In this document: positions 12,782 through 21,450 of the stretch, in pieces | Layout of the letters: each line of letters starts with the position of its first letter | How positions within the stretch are numbered: position 1 is the stretch's first letter | Assembly (NCBI RefSeq): GCF_022513565.1 | Contig: NZ_JAKWBE010000008.1 | Location: forward strand, 62,001 to 126,000 | DNA length: 64,000 nt | Reading direction: 5' to 3' | From: Streptomyces gilvus | Lineage (GTDB): Bacteria > Actinomycetota > Actinomycetes > Streptomycetales > Streptomycetaceae | Translations under genes and position numbers: made by a program | Notes under the pieces: generated by a model | The model's database searches: none | Seen by the model: the letters and a program-made list of their open reading frames with translations, nothing else | Told to the model about the DNA's origin: nothing

Positions 12782-14019
12782 GCGGCCCGATCACGGTCGT
12801 CGGTACGGGGACGGGGGCGCCGCTTCCCCACGACGTGCTGGACGGGGCCCGGCTGGTCGTGGGCGGCCGGCGGCATCTCGACGCGGCCCCGGTCCCTCCC
12901 GACGCCGAGCAGGTCGTCCTGGGCCCGCTGGCACCCGCCCTGGACGTCGTCGAGCGGCACCTGGAGAAGGAGGGCCGCGTCGTCGTGCTGGCCTCCGGGG
13001 ACCCCGGGTTCTTCGGGATCGTGCGGGTGCTGGCGGAACGCTTCGGAGCGGACCGGCTGGACGTACGCCCTGGGGTGTCCTCCGTCGCCGCCGCCTTCGC
13101 CCGGGCCGGGCTGCCGTGGGACGACGCGGTGGTGGTCAGCGCCCACGGCCGGGACCTGCGCACCGCGGTCAACACGTGCCGGGCCCATCCGAAGGTGGCG
13201 GTGCTGACGGGTCCGGGCAGTGGGCCCGCCGAACTCGGAGCCGCTCTCGGGGCGGACGCCCGGGTGCTGTTCGTCGCCTCCGCGCTCGGTGCCGCCGGGG
13301 AGCGCGTCGAGCGGGTCACGCCCGCCGAGGCCGTCGGCCGGGACTGGGGGACGGACGTCAGTGTCGTGCTGTGTCTCGACGAGACGCGGGTGCTCGGCGG
13401 TGTGCGTACGGTCGCGGGGGCGGACGCCGGTCCCGCTCGCTGGGCGCTTTCCGAGGACGAGTTCGCGCACCGTGACTCCATGATCACCAAGTTCGAGGTG
13501 CGGGCCCTCGCGCTGGCCCGGCTCGGGCCCCGGCTCGGCGAGCTGGTCTGGGACGTCGGCGCGGGCTCCGGCTCCGTGGCCGTCGAGTGCGCCCGGTTCG
13601 GCGCCGCCGTCACCGCGGTCGAGAAGTCCCCGGACGGCGTCGAGCGGATCCGCGCCAACGCCGCCGCGCACGGCGTGGACGTACGGGTCGTGCACGGATC
13701 GGCGCCCGCCGCGCTGGACGGACTCGACGACCCCGACGCCGTGTTCGTCGGCGGCGGTGGGCGTGAGCTGCCCGCCATCGTCGCCGCCTGCGCGCGCCGC
13801 GCCCGGCGGACGGTCGTGGTGGCGATGGCCGCCCTGGACCGCGTACCCGCCGCCCGTGAGGCCCTCACCGGCGCCGGGTTCGACTGCGACGGCGTGCTGC
13901 TGCAGTCCTCCCGGCTCGCGCCGCTGCCCGGTGACGTGACCCGGCTGGCGGCGACCAATCCCGTTTTCCTGTTGTGGGGAGTCAGAACTCCCGTCTGTCG
14001 TGAAGGAGTCGCTCAGTGA
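12778..14019 (+). CDS. cobL: Precorrin-6Y C5,15-methyltransferase (decarboxylating) CobL (CbiE-CbiT fusion)
   Basis: Bifunctional enzyme that methylates C-5 and C-15 and decarboxylates the C-12 acetate on the way to precorrin-8X. At 413 residues it is the aerobic-style fusion: a CbiE-type tetrapyrrole methylase in the N-terminal half (LASGDPGFFG near 75; VRPGVSSVAAAFA near 97) and a CbiT-type class I methyltransferase in the C-terminal half (WDVGAGSGSVAVECARFG, from about 258). Start is the GTG overlapping the cobM stop; the stop overlaps the next gene. Confidence 0.94.
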   Translation: MSGPITVVGTGTGAPLPHDVLDGARLVVGGRRHLDAAPVPPDAEQVVLGPLAPALDVVERHLEKEGRVVVLASGDPGFFGIVRVLAERFGADRLDVRPGVSSVAAAFARAGLPWDDAVVVSAHGRDLRTAVNTCRAHPKVAVLTGPGSGPAELGAALGADARVLFVASALGAAGERVERVTPAEAVGRDWGTDVSVVLCLDETRVLGGVRTVAGADAGPARWALSEDEFAHRDSMITKFEVRALALARLGPRLGELVWDVGAGSGSVAVECARFGAAVTAVEKSPDGVERIRANAAAHGVDVRVVHGSAPAALDGLDDPDAVFVGGGGRELPAIVAACARRARRTVVVAMAALDRVPAAREALTGAGFDCDGVLLQSSRLAPLPGDVTRLAATNPVFLLWGVRTPVCREGVAQ

Positions 14020-15707
14020 TCGGCCTCATTTCCGCCACCGCGGCGGGGACGGCTGCGCGGGACCGGCTGGCCGCCGCGTGGCCGGACCGTACCCGCGTGT
14101 ACGAGGGTCCCGTCGGGGACGCCGTGCGGGCCGCGTTCGCGGAGTGCGAGCAGCTCGTGTGCTTTCTCGCCACGGGGGCGGTGGTACGGCTCCTGGCGCC
14201 GCTGCTGGGCGACAAGACGACCGACCCGGGTGTGGTCTGCGTCGACGAGGGCGGGCGGTTCGCCGTGTCGCTGGTCGGCGGGCACGGGGGCGGGGCCAAC
14301 GAACTCGCCGCCGAGGTGGGCGAGTTGCTGGGCGCCCAGCCCGTGGTGACGACGGCGACGGACGCCACCGGCCTGGCGGGCCTGGACACGCTGGGGCTGC
14401 CCGTTGAGGGCGCCGTGGCGGCTGTCTCCCGTGCGCTCCTCGACGGCGAACCGGTCGTCCTGGACACCGAGGTGAGCTGGCCGCTGCCGCCCCTGCCGGT
14501 GGCCGCCGAGGGGTCCCACGTCATCCGGGTCACCGACCGCGCTGTCCAACCCGCCGAGCACGAGGTGCTGTTGCGGCCTCCGTCCCTCGTCGTCGGTGTC
14601 GGCGCCTCGAAGGGCGCGCCCGTCGAGGAGGTGCTGGAGCTGATCCAGGAGGCGTTGCGGGACGCGGGACTGTCCGTGCGGTCCGTCGCCGAACTCGCCA
14701 CCGTCGACGCCAAGTCCGCGGAACCCGGCATCGTGCGGGCAGCGGAACGGCTCGGTGTGCCCCTGGTGACCCGCTCCGCCGAGGAGCTGGCCGCGGTCGA
14801 GGTCCCCAACCCCTCCGACGCGCCCCTCGCAGCCGTCGGCACCCCGTCCGTCGCCGAGGCCGCCGCGCTCGCCGGAGGCGGTGAACTCCTCGTCCCCAAG
14901 CGGAAGTCGGCGCGGGCGGACGGGCACGCCTCCATGGCGACCTGCGCGGTCGTACGACGTCCCGCGCGCGGCCGGCTCGCGGTGGTCGGGCTCGGTCCCG
15001 GCGCCCGCGACCTGCTCACCCCGCGCGCCAAGGCCGAGCTGCGGCGGGCCTCCGTGCTCGTCGGGCTCGACCAGTACGTCGACCAGATCCGCGACCTGCT
15101 GCGCCCCGGCACCCGGATCCTGGAGTCGGGGCTCGGGGCCGAGGAGGAGCGGGCGCGGACCGCGGTGGCCGAGGCGGGCAAGGGACTGGCCGTCGCGCTG
15201 ATCGGCAGCGGGGACGCGGGCGTCTACGCCATGGCCTCGCCCGCACTCGCCGAGGCGTCCGACGACATCGACGTGATCGGCGTGCCGGGCGTGACGGCGG
15301 CGCTGGCGGCCGGGGCGATCCTCGGGGCGCCGCTCGGCCACGACCACGTGTCGATCAGCCTCTCCGACCTGCACACCCCGTGGGAGGTCATCGAGCGCCG
15401 GGTACGGGCCGCCGCCGAGGCGGACCTCGTGGTCACCTTCTACAACCCCCGCTCCCGGGGCCGGGACTGGCAGCTGCCCAAGGCGCTCGCGATCCTCGCC
15501 GAACACCGCGAGCCGACGACGCCGGTCGGTGTCGTACGCAACGCCTCGCGGCCCGACGAGTCCAGTCGGCTGACGACGCTGGCCGCGCTGGATCCGGCGA
15601 CGGTCGACATGATGACCGTCGTGACCGTGGGCAACACCGCGACCCGCGACATCGCGGGGCGCATGGTCACGCCCCGCGGCTACCGCTGGCAGGAGGCCGC
15701 GTCATGA
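14016..15707 (+). CDS. cobJ: CbiG-CobJ fusion: cobalt-precorrin-5A hydrolase domain plus precorrin-3B C17-methyltransferase
   Basis: Two-domain protein of 563 residues. Residues 1 to about 312 match CbiG, which opens the delta-lactone ring in the anaerobic pathway (CFLATGAVVRLLAPLL and LVGGHGGGANELA in the N-terminal part; VVGVGASKGAP starting the C-terminal CbiG domain near 190). Residues from about 318 match CobJ/CbiH, which contracts the ring while methylating C-17 (VVGLGPGARDLLTPRA; GSGDAGVYAMASP; FYNPRSRGRDWQLPKA). The GTG start overlaps the cobL stop. No cobG-like monooxygenase lies nearby, so the CbiG half may handle ring opening in its place (inference). Confidence 0.92.
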   Translation: MIGLISATAAGTAARDRLAAAWPDRTRVYEGPVGDAVRAAFAECEQLVCFLATGAVVRLLAPLLGDKTTDPGVVCVDEGGRFAVSLVGGHGGGANELAAEVGELLGAQPVVTTATDATGLAGLDTLGLPVEGAVAAVSRALLDGEPVVLDTEVSWPLPPLPVAAEGSHVIRVTDRAVQPAEHEVLLRPPSLVVGVGASKGAPVEEVLELIQEALRDAGLSVRSVAELATVDAKSAEPGIVRAAERLGVPLVTRSAEELAAVEVPNPSDAPLAAVGTPSVAEAAALAGGGELLVPKRKSARADGHASMATCAVVRRPARGRLAVVGLGPGARDLLTPRAKAELRRASVLVGLDQYVDQIRDLLRPGTRILESGLGAEEERARTAVAEAGKGLAVALIGSGDAGVYAMASPALAEASDDIDVIGVPGVTAALAAGAILGAPLGHDHVSISLSDLHTPWEVIERRVRAAAEADLVVTFYNPRSRGRDWQLPKALAILAEHREPTTPVGVVRNASRPDESSRLTTLAALDPATVDMMTVVTVGNTATRDIAGRMVTPRGYRWQEAAS

Positions 15708-16318
15708 GCGACTCCGTCACGGGGCGGTTGAACCGCGTCGTCCACCCCATCGAGGAGGAGTCCTACCGCCGCCTGCGCGCCCGGCTGGACACCTCGCACT
15801 TCCCGCCGCTGACCCGGGCCGTGGTGGAGCGGGTCGTCCACTCCGCCGCCGACCTCGACTACGCGACCGATCTCGTCATGGACGAGGGCGAGTTGGCGAA
15901 GGCGCACACGGCGCTGCACGCCGGGGCGCCGGTCGTGGTCGACGTCGAGATGGTGGCCGCCGGGATCACCCGGCGCGAGACCGTCTGCCGGCTCCGGGAC
16001 GCCAAGGCCGGTCCCGGGCTGACCCGTTCGGCGCACGCGATCCGGCTCGCGTACGAGCAGGTCGGTCCGGGCGCCCTCTGGGTGATCGGCAACGCCCCCA
16101 CCGCGCTGGAGGAGTTGCTGACCCTGGACGTGGACCCGGTGCTCGTCATCGGCCTGCCCGTCGGCTTCGTCGGCGCGGTCGAGTCCAAGGCCGCGCTGCG
16201 GGGGAGCGGGCTGCCCGCCGTGAGCAACGTGTCCGAGAAGGGCGGTTCGGCGGTGGCCTCCGCCGCCCTCAACGCCCTGCTGTACCACCCCACTTCACCG
16301 TCCGAGGAGACAACGTGA
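15704..16318 (+). CDS. cobH: Precorrin-8X methylmutase CobH/CbiC
   Basis: Moves the C-11 methyl group of precorrin-8X to C-12, giving hydrogenobyrinic acid (or the cobalt equivalent). It has 204 residues, as expected. The probable catalytic His lies in RVVHSAADLDYA (His46). LPVGFVGAVESK and the Asn in VSNVSEKGGS are family blocks. Start is the ATG overlapping the cobJ stop; a 4-base overlap leads into cbiX. Confidence 0.95.
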   Translation: MSDSVTGRLNRVVHPIEEESYRRLRARLDTSHFPPLTRAVVERVVHSAADLDYATDLVMDEGELAKAHTALHAGAPVVVDVEMVAAGITRRETVCRLRDAKAGPGLTRSAHAIRLAYEQVGPGALWVIGNAPTALEELLTLDVDPVLVIGLPVGFVGAVESKAALRGSGLPAVSNVSEKGGSAVASAALNALLYHPTSPSEETT

Positions 16319-17235
16319 CCACCCCGCCGCCCGCCCTGCTCATCGCCGGTCACGGCACCCGGGACGAGGCCGGGGCCGAGGCGTTCCGCGACTTCGTGCG
16401 GGAGCTCGGCCGCCGTCACCCCGAGCTGCCCGTCGCGGGCGGCTTCATCGAGCTGTCCCCGCCGCCGCTGGGCGAGGCGGTGGCCGAGCTGGTGGAGCGG
16501 GGGGTACGGCGGTTCGCGGCCGTCCCGCTGATGCTGGTGTCCGCCGGACACGCCAAGGGCGACATCCCGGCCGCGCTGTCCCGCGAGAAGGAACGGCACC
16601 CGGGGATCTCGTACACCTACGGCCGCCCGCTGGGCCCGCACCCCTCGCTGCTGGCGGTGCTGGAACGCCGGCTCGACGAGGTGCTCGGCGCCGGCGGCCC
16701 CGAGGACCGGGCCGATGTGACCGTGCTGCTGGTCGGGCGCGGCTCGACCGACCCGGACGCCAACGCCGAGGTGCACAAGGCGGCGCGGCTGCTGTGGGAG
16801 GGACGCGGGTACGCCGGGGTGGAGACGGCGTTCGTGTCGCTCGCGGCGCCGGACGTGCCGAGCGGATTGGAGAGGTGCCGGAAACTGGGCGCGCGGCGGA
16901 TCGTCGTCCTGCCGTACTTCCTGTTCACCGGCATCCTGCCGGACCGGGTGAAGGAGCAGACCGGGGAGTGGGCGGGCGCGCACCCGGAGATCGAGGTGCG
17001 GTCCGCCGAGGTCATCGGGCCCGAGCCGGAGCTGCTGGACCTGGTGATGGAGCGGTACCAGGAGGCCGTCAAGGGCGATCTGCGGATGAACTGCGACTCG
17101 TGCGTCTACCGCATCGCGCTGCCGGGCTTCGAGGACAAGGTGGGGCTGGCGCAGCAGCCGCACTTCCACCCCGACGACGACGGCCACCATCACCACCACG
17201 GGCACCACCACGGCGGACACGCGCATGCCCACTGA
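16315..17235 (+). CDS. cbiX: Long-form CbiX-type sirohydrochlorin (cobalto)chelatase
   Basis: ATP-independent chelatase of the CbiX family, which inserts cobalt into sirohydrochlorin in the early-cobalt pathway. Its 306 residues hold two CbiX modules. The active-site His candidates lie in LLIAGHGTRDEAG (His13) and LMLVSAGHAKGDIP. The C-terminus carries MNCDSC (residues 258-263), the MxCxxC motif known from long CbiX proteins with an iron-sulfur centre, followed by a tail with more than a dozen His residues, probably for metal binding or storage. The GTG start overlaps the cobH stop; the end overlaps cobC by 11 bases. Another metal for another tetrapyrrole cannot be excluded. Confidence 0.88.
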   Translation: MTTPPPALLIAGHGTRDEAGAEAFRDFVRELGRRHPELPVAGGFIELSPPPLGEAVAELVERGVRRFAAVPLMLVSAGHAKGDIPAALSREKERHPGISYTYGRPLGPHPSLLAVLERRLDEVLGAGGPEDRADVTVLLVGRGSTDPDANAEVHKAARLLWEGRGYAGVETAFVSLAAPDVPSGLERCRKLGARRIVVLPYFLFTGILPDRVKEQTGEWAGAHPEIEVRSAEVIGPEPELLDLVMERYQEAVKGDLRMNCDSCVYRIALPGFEDKVGLAQQPHFHPDDDGHHHHHGHHHGGHAHAH

Positions 17236-18283
17236 ACACGACCTGCGGCACCACGGCGACGCCGAGGTGCGTGACGACGGGGCCGCGCTCGTCGACCTGG
17301 CGGTGAACGTCCGCGCGGACACGCCCCCGGTGTGGCTCCGGGAGCTGATCGCGGGCTCGCTGGGGTCGCTGGCCGCCTACCCCGACGGGCGGGCGGCCCG
17401 GGCGGCGGTGGCGGCGCGGCACGGGTTGCCGGTGGAGCGGGTGCTGCTGACGGCGGGGGCCGCGGAGGCCTTCGTCCTGCTCGCCCGTGCGCTGAAGGTG
17501 CGTCAACCGGTCGTGGTGCATCCGCAGTTCACCGAGCCGGAGGCGGCGCTGCGGGACGCCGGGCACACCGTGGACCGGGTGCTGCTGCGGGAGGAGGACG
17601 GCTTCCGGCTCGGTCCGGAGGCGGTTCCCGAGGACGCGGACCTAGTGGTGATCGGCAACCCGACCAATCCGACGTCGGTGCTGCATCCGGCCGACACGAT
17701 CGCCCGACTCGCCCGCCCCGGGCGGACGTTGGTGGTCGACGAGGCCTTCATGGACGCGGTGCCGGGTGAGCGCGAGGCGCTGGCCGGGCGGACCGACGTG
17801 CCCGGACTCGTCGTCCTGCGCAGCCTGACCAAGACCTGGGGTCTGGCCGGGCTGCGCGTCGGGTACGTCCTCGCCGCCCCGGAGACCGTGGCCGAACTGG
17901 AGCGCGCCCAGCCGCTGTGGCCGGTGTCCACGCCGGCGCTGGCCGCCGCCGAGGCCTGTGTTGCCCCGAGGGCGCTGGCGGAGGCCGCCCACGCGGCGCA
18001 CCGCGTCGCCGCCGACCGGGCCCATCTGGTCGCCGGGCTCGGCGCGTTCGCCCCGGACGGGCTGCGGGTCGTCGAGCCCGCCGAGGGCCCCTTCGTCCTC
18101 GTCCGGCTGCCCCGGGCCGCCGCCGTGCGCCGGCACCTGCGCGACCTGGGGTTCGCGGTGCGGCGCGGTGACACCTTTCCGGGGCTGGGCGAGGAGTGGC
18201 TGCGGCTGGCGGTGCGGGACCGGGGGACGGTGAACGGGTTCCTGCAGGCGCTGGATCGGGCGATGACGCTGGCCAGGGCCTGA
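17225..18283 (+). CDS. cobC: CobC-type PLP enzyme, threonine-phosphate decarboxylase-like aminotransferase
   Basis: Fold type I PLP enzyme of the histidinol-phosphate aminotransferase/CobC group. In cobalamin synthesis it should make (R)-1-amino-2-propanol phosphate from threonine phosphate for CobD. The 352-residue protein has the Schiff-base Lys in SLTKTWGLAGLRVG (Lys203), the Asp/Asn contacts in IGNPTNPTS and VVDEAFMD, and a C-terminal Arg in LRLAVRD. It starts inside the His-tail region of cbiX and ends the second operon; the sortase-substrate gene converges on it 25 bases away. A general aminotransferase role is possible, but the context favours CobC. Confidence 0.87.
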   Translation: MPTEHDLRHHGDAEVRDDGAALVDLAVNVRADTPPVWLRELIAGSLGSLAAYPDGRAARAAVAARHGLPVERVLLTAGAAEAFVLLARALKVRQPVVVHPQFTEPEAALRDAGHTVDRVLLREEDGFRLGPEAVPEDADLVVIGNPTNPTSVLHPADTIARLARPGRTLVVDEAFMDAVPGEREALAGRTDVPGLVVLRSLTKTWGLAGLRVGYVLAAPETVAELERAQPLWPVSTPALAAAEACVAPRALAEAAHAAHRVAADRAHLVAGLGAFAPDGLRVVEPAEGPFVLVRLPRAAAVRRHLRDLGFAVRRGDTFPGLGEEWLRLAVRDRGTVNGFLQALDRAMTLARA

Positions 18284-18308
18284 TCCGCGGGTCACGTTCA
18301 GTGCTGTG

Positions 18309-19232
18309 TCACATACCACTCCGGTTGCGCCGGGCCACCGCCACCGCTCCCCCGCCCGCCAGCAGCAGGGCGATCGCGCCGCCCGCGAGGTACGGGGTCA
18401 GGGAGCTGCCGCCGGTCTCGGCCAGGTCCGCCTTCTTGGCGGGTTCTGCGGGGGCGCCCTGCGGCCTGACGTCCCCGGCGGGCTCCGTGCTCGGATCCGC
18501 CGCCGCGGGCGCCGCCGGGGTCTCGCAGGTGGCCCTGGCGAGGGTGAGACTGCCCTTGACGTCGGCGACGTTGAGCTTCAACGGGTTGACGGATACCTGG
18601 AGTACGAGGGCGGTGGCGGCGGCCGTGCGGGACGCCGTCTCCCGCTGTGACAGGTCGAGGCGGACCTCGCCGACACCGGGGACCTTGACGTCGGTCGTGC
18701 CGCCGGCCGTCACGGTGACCTTCCTGCCGAGCACGGTGACGGCGCCGGGCAGGTGCGTCTCGGCGACCGGTGCCCGGCCCACCGCGCAGGTCGCCCTGGA
18801 GGTGACCTGCTCGATCTCCACTAGGGACAGCAGGGGCAGGCCAGGAACGTGCACCTTGGCGTCGGCGAGGTTCGTGTAGGCCTCGGCCCCGCTGCCGGTG
18901 ACCGTGGCCTTCGCGGTCGCCGTGCGCGCGTCCAGGACGCTGAACGGCCTTCCGCCGTCCACCCCGTCCAACTTCGCGGTCAGGGCGGTCTGTTCGGCAC
19001 TGCGCGGCGCCTCGACCTGGTTGAGGGCGAGGGCGAGCGGGACGTTCACGGTCTTGTCGGCCAGGGACACGTCGAGCCCGGTGCGCAGCACGACGGCGCT
19101 CGCCCGGCCCTGGTCACCGGTCGCGTGCGCGGTGCCCGCGCCGGCCAGGGCCGCGGGACCGGCGGCAAGGGCGGTGGCCGTCGCGACGGTGGCCAGACGG
19201 CGTGCGGGCATGCGGAATTTCTTGCCGTTCAA
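18309..19232 (-). CDS. Secreted LAETG-type sortase substrate, function unknown
   Basis: Predicted surface protein of 307 residues. It has a Sec signal peptide (Arg/Lys-rich start, hydrophobic core, cleavage near AHA, about residue 37), an extracellular part of about 230 residues without recognised catalytic motifs, and a C-terminal cell-wall sorting signal: LAETG (residues 270-274), a hydrophobic span, then ARRNR. LAxTG is the motif of class E sortases in Streptomyces. The probable start is TTG with an upstream GAGGGG; an internal ATG at 19211 is an alternative. It converges on cobC. A Cys pair in the mature part could form a disulfide. Confidence 0.78.
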   Translation of the reverse strand: MNGKKFRMPARRLATVATATALAAGPAALAGAGTAHATGDQGRASAVVLRTGLDVSLADKTVNVPLALALNQVEAPRSAEQTALTAKLDGVDGGRPFSVLDARTATAKATVTGSGAEAYTNLADAKVHVPGLPLLSLVEIEQVTSRATCAVGRAPVAETHLPGAVTVLGRKVTVTAGGTTDVKVPGVGEVRLDLSQRETASRTAAATALVLQVSVNPLKLNVADVKGSLTLARATCETPAAPAAADPSTEPAGDVRPQGAPAEPAKKADLAETGGSSLTPYLAGGAIALLLAGGGAVAVARRNRSGM

Positions 19233-19288
19233 GGTGGGGACCCCTCGGAGGAGACGTGCTCGGGACCCGCCAAGAATTACGCACGACG

Positions 19289-19319
19289 AGTGAACTGGCG
19301 GCTTTCCGCCGCCACTTCA
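19289..19319. promoter_or_regulatory. Strong hairpin upstream of the LAETG surface-protein gene
   Basis: A 13-bp stem with one mismatch (19289-19301 against 19307-19319) closes a 5-base TTTCC loop, about 57 bases before the start of the leftward surface-protein gene. It lies in a 262-base gap (19233-19494) where I see no gene. It could be a structured leader, an operator or a terminator for the upstream amidohydrolase transcript. No T-run follows on either strand, so a classical terminator is less likely. Confidence 0.45.
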
Positions 19320-19494
19320 CTCCATCGTGGGCCCTGCGTGAACGTTTTCGAATCCATCGGCACAGGCGTTCCACTGTTTCACCGCCGTACCGCCTCCCGG
19401 GCCCGTGCGACGGTGCACGGAGGGGTGACGCACCGGCGTGCGAGACGGCGCGCGGAACGTCAACGGGAGGATCGTCGACCAGCCGCTTCACCTA

Positions 19495-20586
19495 CTAACC
19501 GACGATCCGCCCGTTCAGCACGATCCGGCGCGGGGCCGCGAGAACGCGTACGTCGACCCTCGGATCGTCCCCGTAGACGACGAGGTCGGCGGGCGCGCCC
19601 TCGTCCAGGCCGGGGCGGCCGAGCCAGGCCCGGGCGCCCCACGTCGTCGCCGACAGTGCCTCGACGGCCGGGATGCCGGCGGTGACCAGTTCGGCGACCT
19701 CGCCCGCGACCAGGCCGTGCGCGAGGTGTCCCCCGGCGTCGGTGCCGACGTAGACCGGGATGCCGGCGTCGTGGGCGCCGCGCACCGTGTCGTAGCGGCG
19801 CTCGTACAGGCTGCGCATATGGGCCGCCCACTGCGGGAACCTGTCCTCGCCGCCGGCCGCGAGCTGCGGGAAGGTCGCGATGTTGACGAGGGTCGGGACG
19901 ATGGCGACCCCGCGCTCGGCGAAGAGCGGGATCAGGTCGTCGGTCAGGCCGGTGGCGTGCTCGATACAGTCGATGCCGGCTTCGACCAGGTCCTTCAGGG
20001 AGTTCTCGGCGAAGCAGTGCGCGGTGACCCGGGCGCCGAGCCGGTGGGCCTCGGCGATGGCAGCCTCCACCGCGTCACACGGCCAGCTGGGGGCGAGGTC
20101 GCCGAGGTCGCGGTCGATCCAGTCACCGACCAGCTTGACCCAGCCGTCGCCCCGCCGCGCCTCCCCGGCGACGTACTCGACGAGGTCCTCGGGCTCGATC
20201 TCGTGGGCGTAGCCGCGCATGTAGCGGCGGGTGCGGGCGATGTGCCGGCCGGCCCTGATGATCTCCGGCAGGTCCTCGCGGTCGTCGACCCAGCGGGTGT
20301 CCGAGGGCGAGCCGGCGTCGCGGATCAGGAGGGTGCCCGCGTCCCGGTCGGTCAGCGCCTGCTTCTCGGCGACGTCCTGCTCGACCGGGCCGTGCGGGCC
20401 GAGGCCGACGTGGCAGTGGGCGTCGACGAGGCCGGGCAGGGCCCAGCCGTCGACGGTCCGCACATCACGTGCGCCGGCCGGACGGTCGTAGGAGACACGA
20501 CCGCCGACCACCCACAACTCGTCGCGGACGTCCTCGGGTCCCACGAGGACCCGGCCCTTCACGTGCAGTACCGCCTGATCGCTCAT
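19495..20586 (-). CDS. Amidohydrolase-superfamily metal-dependent hydrolase
   Basis: Predicted cytosolic hydrolase of 363 residues with the imidazolonepropionase/prolidase-like amidohydrolase layout. Visible motifs are the metal-binding HxH in LVDAHCHVG (His57, His59), a candidate carboxylated Lys in DGWVKLVGDW, His residues in RVTAHCFAE and IEHATGL, and the catalytic Asp in VGTDAGGHLAHG. N- and C-terminal beta segments (the end reads APRRIVLNGRIVG) form the usual small sandwich. Start is an ATG. It is followed by the surface-protein gene; upstream lies the amino-acid ABC operon on the same strand. Substrate unknown. Confidence 0.82.
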   Translation of the reverse strand: MSDQAVLHVKGRVLVGPEDVRDELWVVGGRVSYDRPAGARDVRTVDGWALPGLVDAHCHVGLGPHGPVEQDVAEKQALTDRDAGTLLIRDAGSPSDTRWVDDREDLPEIIRAGRHIARTRRYMRGYAHEIEPEDLVEYVAGEARRGDGWVKLVGDWIDRDLGDLAPSWPCDAVEAAIAEAHRLGARVTAHCFAENSLKDLVEAGIDCIEHATGLTDDLIPLFAERGVAIVPTLVNIATFPQLAAGGEDRFPQWAAHMRSLYERRYDTVRGAHDAGIPVYVGTDAGGHLAHGLVAGEVAELVTAGIPAVEALSATTWGARAWLGRPGLDEGAPADLVVYGDDPRVDVRVLAAPRRIVLNGRIVG

Positions 20587-20640
20587 GGGGCTCAGCCTAG
20601 GACGACCGGCGGGACCGGGTGCGGACGGCCGGGAGGATCG

Positions 20641-21450
20641 TCAGCCGGTCCCGCCGACCTGGTCCGAGGTCTCCTCCTCCACCTGGGCCATGGCGGGGTC
20701 GAGCAGCCGGGAGAGGAAGTGGCGGGTGCGGTCGTGGGCGGGGGCGCCGATGACCTGGTCGGGGGCGCCGTCCTCGACGATCACTCCGCCGTCCATGAAG
20801 ACCACCCGGTCGGCCACCTCCCGCGCGAAGGTCATCTCATGGGTGACGACCATCATGGTCATGCCCTCCCGCGCGAGCATCCGCATGACCGCGAGGACGT
20901 CCCCGACCAGCTCCGGGTCCAGGGCCGAGGTGGGTTCGTCGAAGAGCATCACCTCGGGGCCCATGGACAGCGAGCGGGCGATGGCGACGCGCTGCTGCTG
21001 GCCGCCGGAGAGGGAGGCGGGGTAGGCGTCCGCCTTCTCCGACAGGCCCACCCGCTCCAGGTTCTCGGCGGCCACCTTCGCCGCCGTCGCCTTGTCCCGG
21101 CGCAGCACCCGCCGCTGCGGCAGGGTGAGGTTCTCGGTGACCGTGAGGTGCGGGAAGAGGTTGAACTGCTGGAAGACCATGCCGATACGGCGGCGTACGG
21201 CGTCGATGTCGACGTCGGGATCGGTCAGTTCGGTGCCGCCGACGAAGACCTGGCCCTTGGTCGGCTCCTCCAGCAGGTTCACGCACCGCAGCAGCGTCGA
21301 CTTGCCGGAGCCGGAGGGGCCGATGACGCAGACGACCTCACCCTGGCGGATCTCCAGGTCGATGCCGCGCAGGACCTCGTTGTCGCCGAACGACTTGTGC
21401 AGGCCCCGGACTTCGATCTCGGGTCCCGCCGAAGGCTGCTGCTCGCTCAT
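20641..21450 (-). CDS. Polar amino-acid ABC transporter ATP-binding protein
   Basis: ATPase subunit (269 residues) of a GlnQ/GluA-type importer. Motifs are Walker [10 protein letters not shown] (residues 44-52), the signature [15 protein letters not shown], Walker [14 protein letters not shown] and the switch His in VVTHEMTF. The frame is open upstream, but the ATG at 21450 begins the family homology and overlaps the permease stop (ATGA). It is the last gene of a binding protein-permease-ATPase operon. The weakly conserved C-terminal 20 residues are acidic. Confidence 0.93.
   Translation of the reverse strand: MSEQQPSAGPEIEVRGLHKSFGDNEVLRGIDLEIRQGEVVCVIGPSGSGKSTLLRCVNLLEEPTKGQVFVGGTELTDPDVDIDAVRRRIGMVFQQFNLFPHLTVTENLTLPQRRVLRRDKATAAKVAAENLERVGLSEKADAYPASLSGGQQQRVAIARSLSMGPEVMLFDEPTSALDPELVGDVLAVMRMLAREGMTMMVVTHEMTFAREVADRVVFMDGGVIVEDGAPDQVIGAPAHDRTRHFLSRLLDPAMAQVEEETSDQVGGTG

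Noticed and set aside
17164..17235. His-rich run at the end of cbiX read as a tandem repeat or artefact
   Set aside because: His-rich C-termini are known for long CbiX chelatases; together with MxCxxC it fits a real metal-binding tail.
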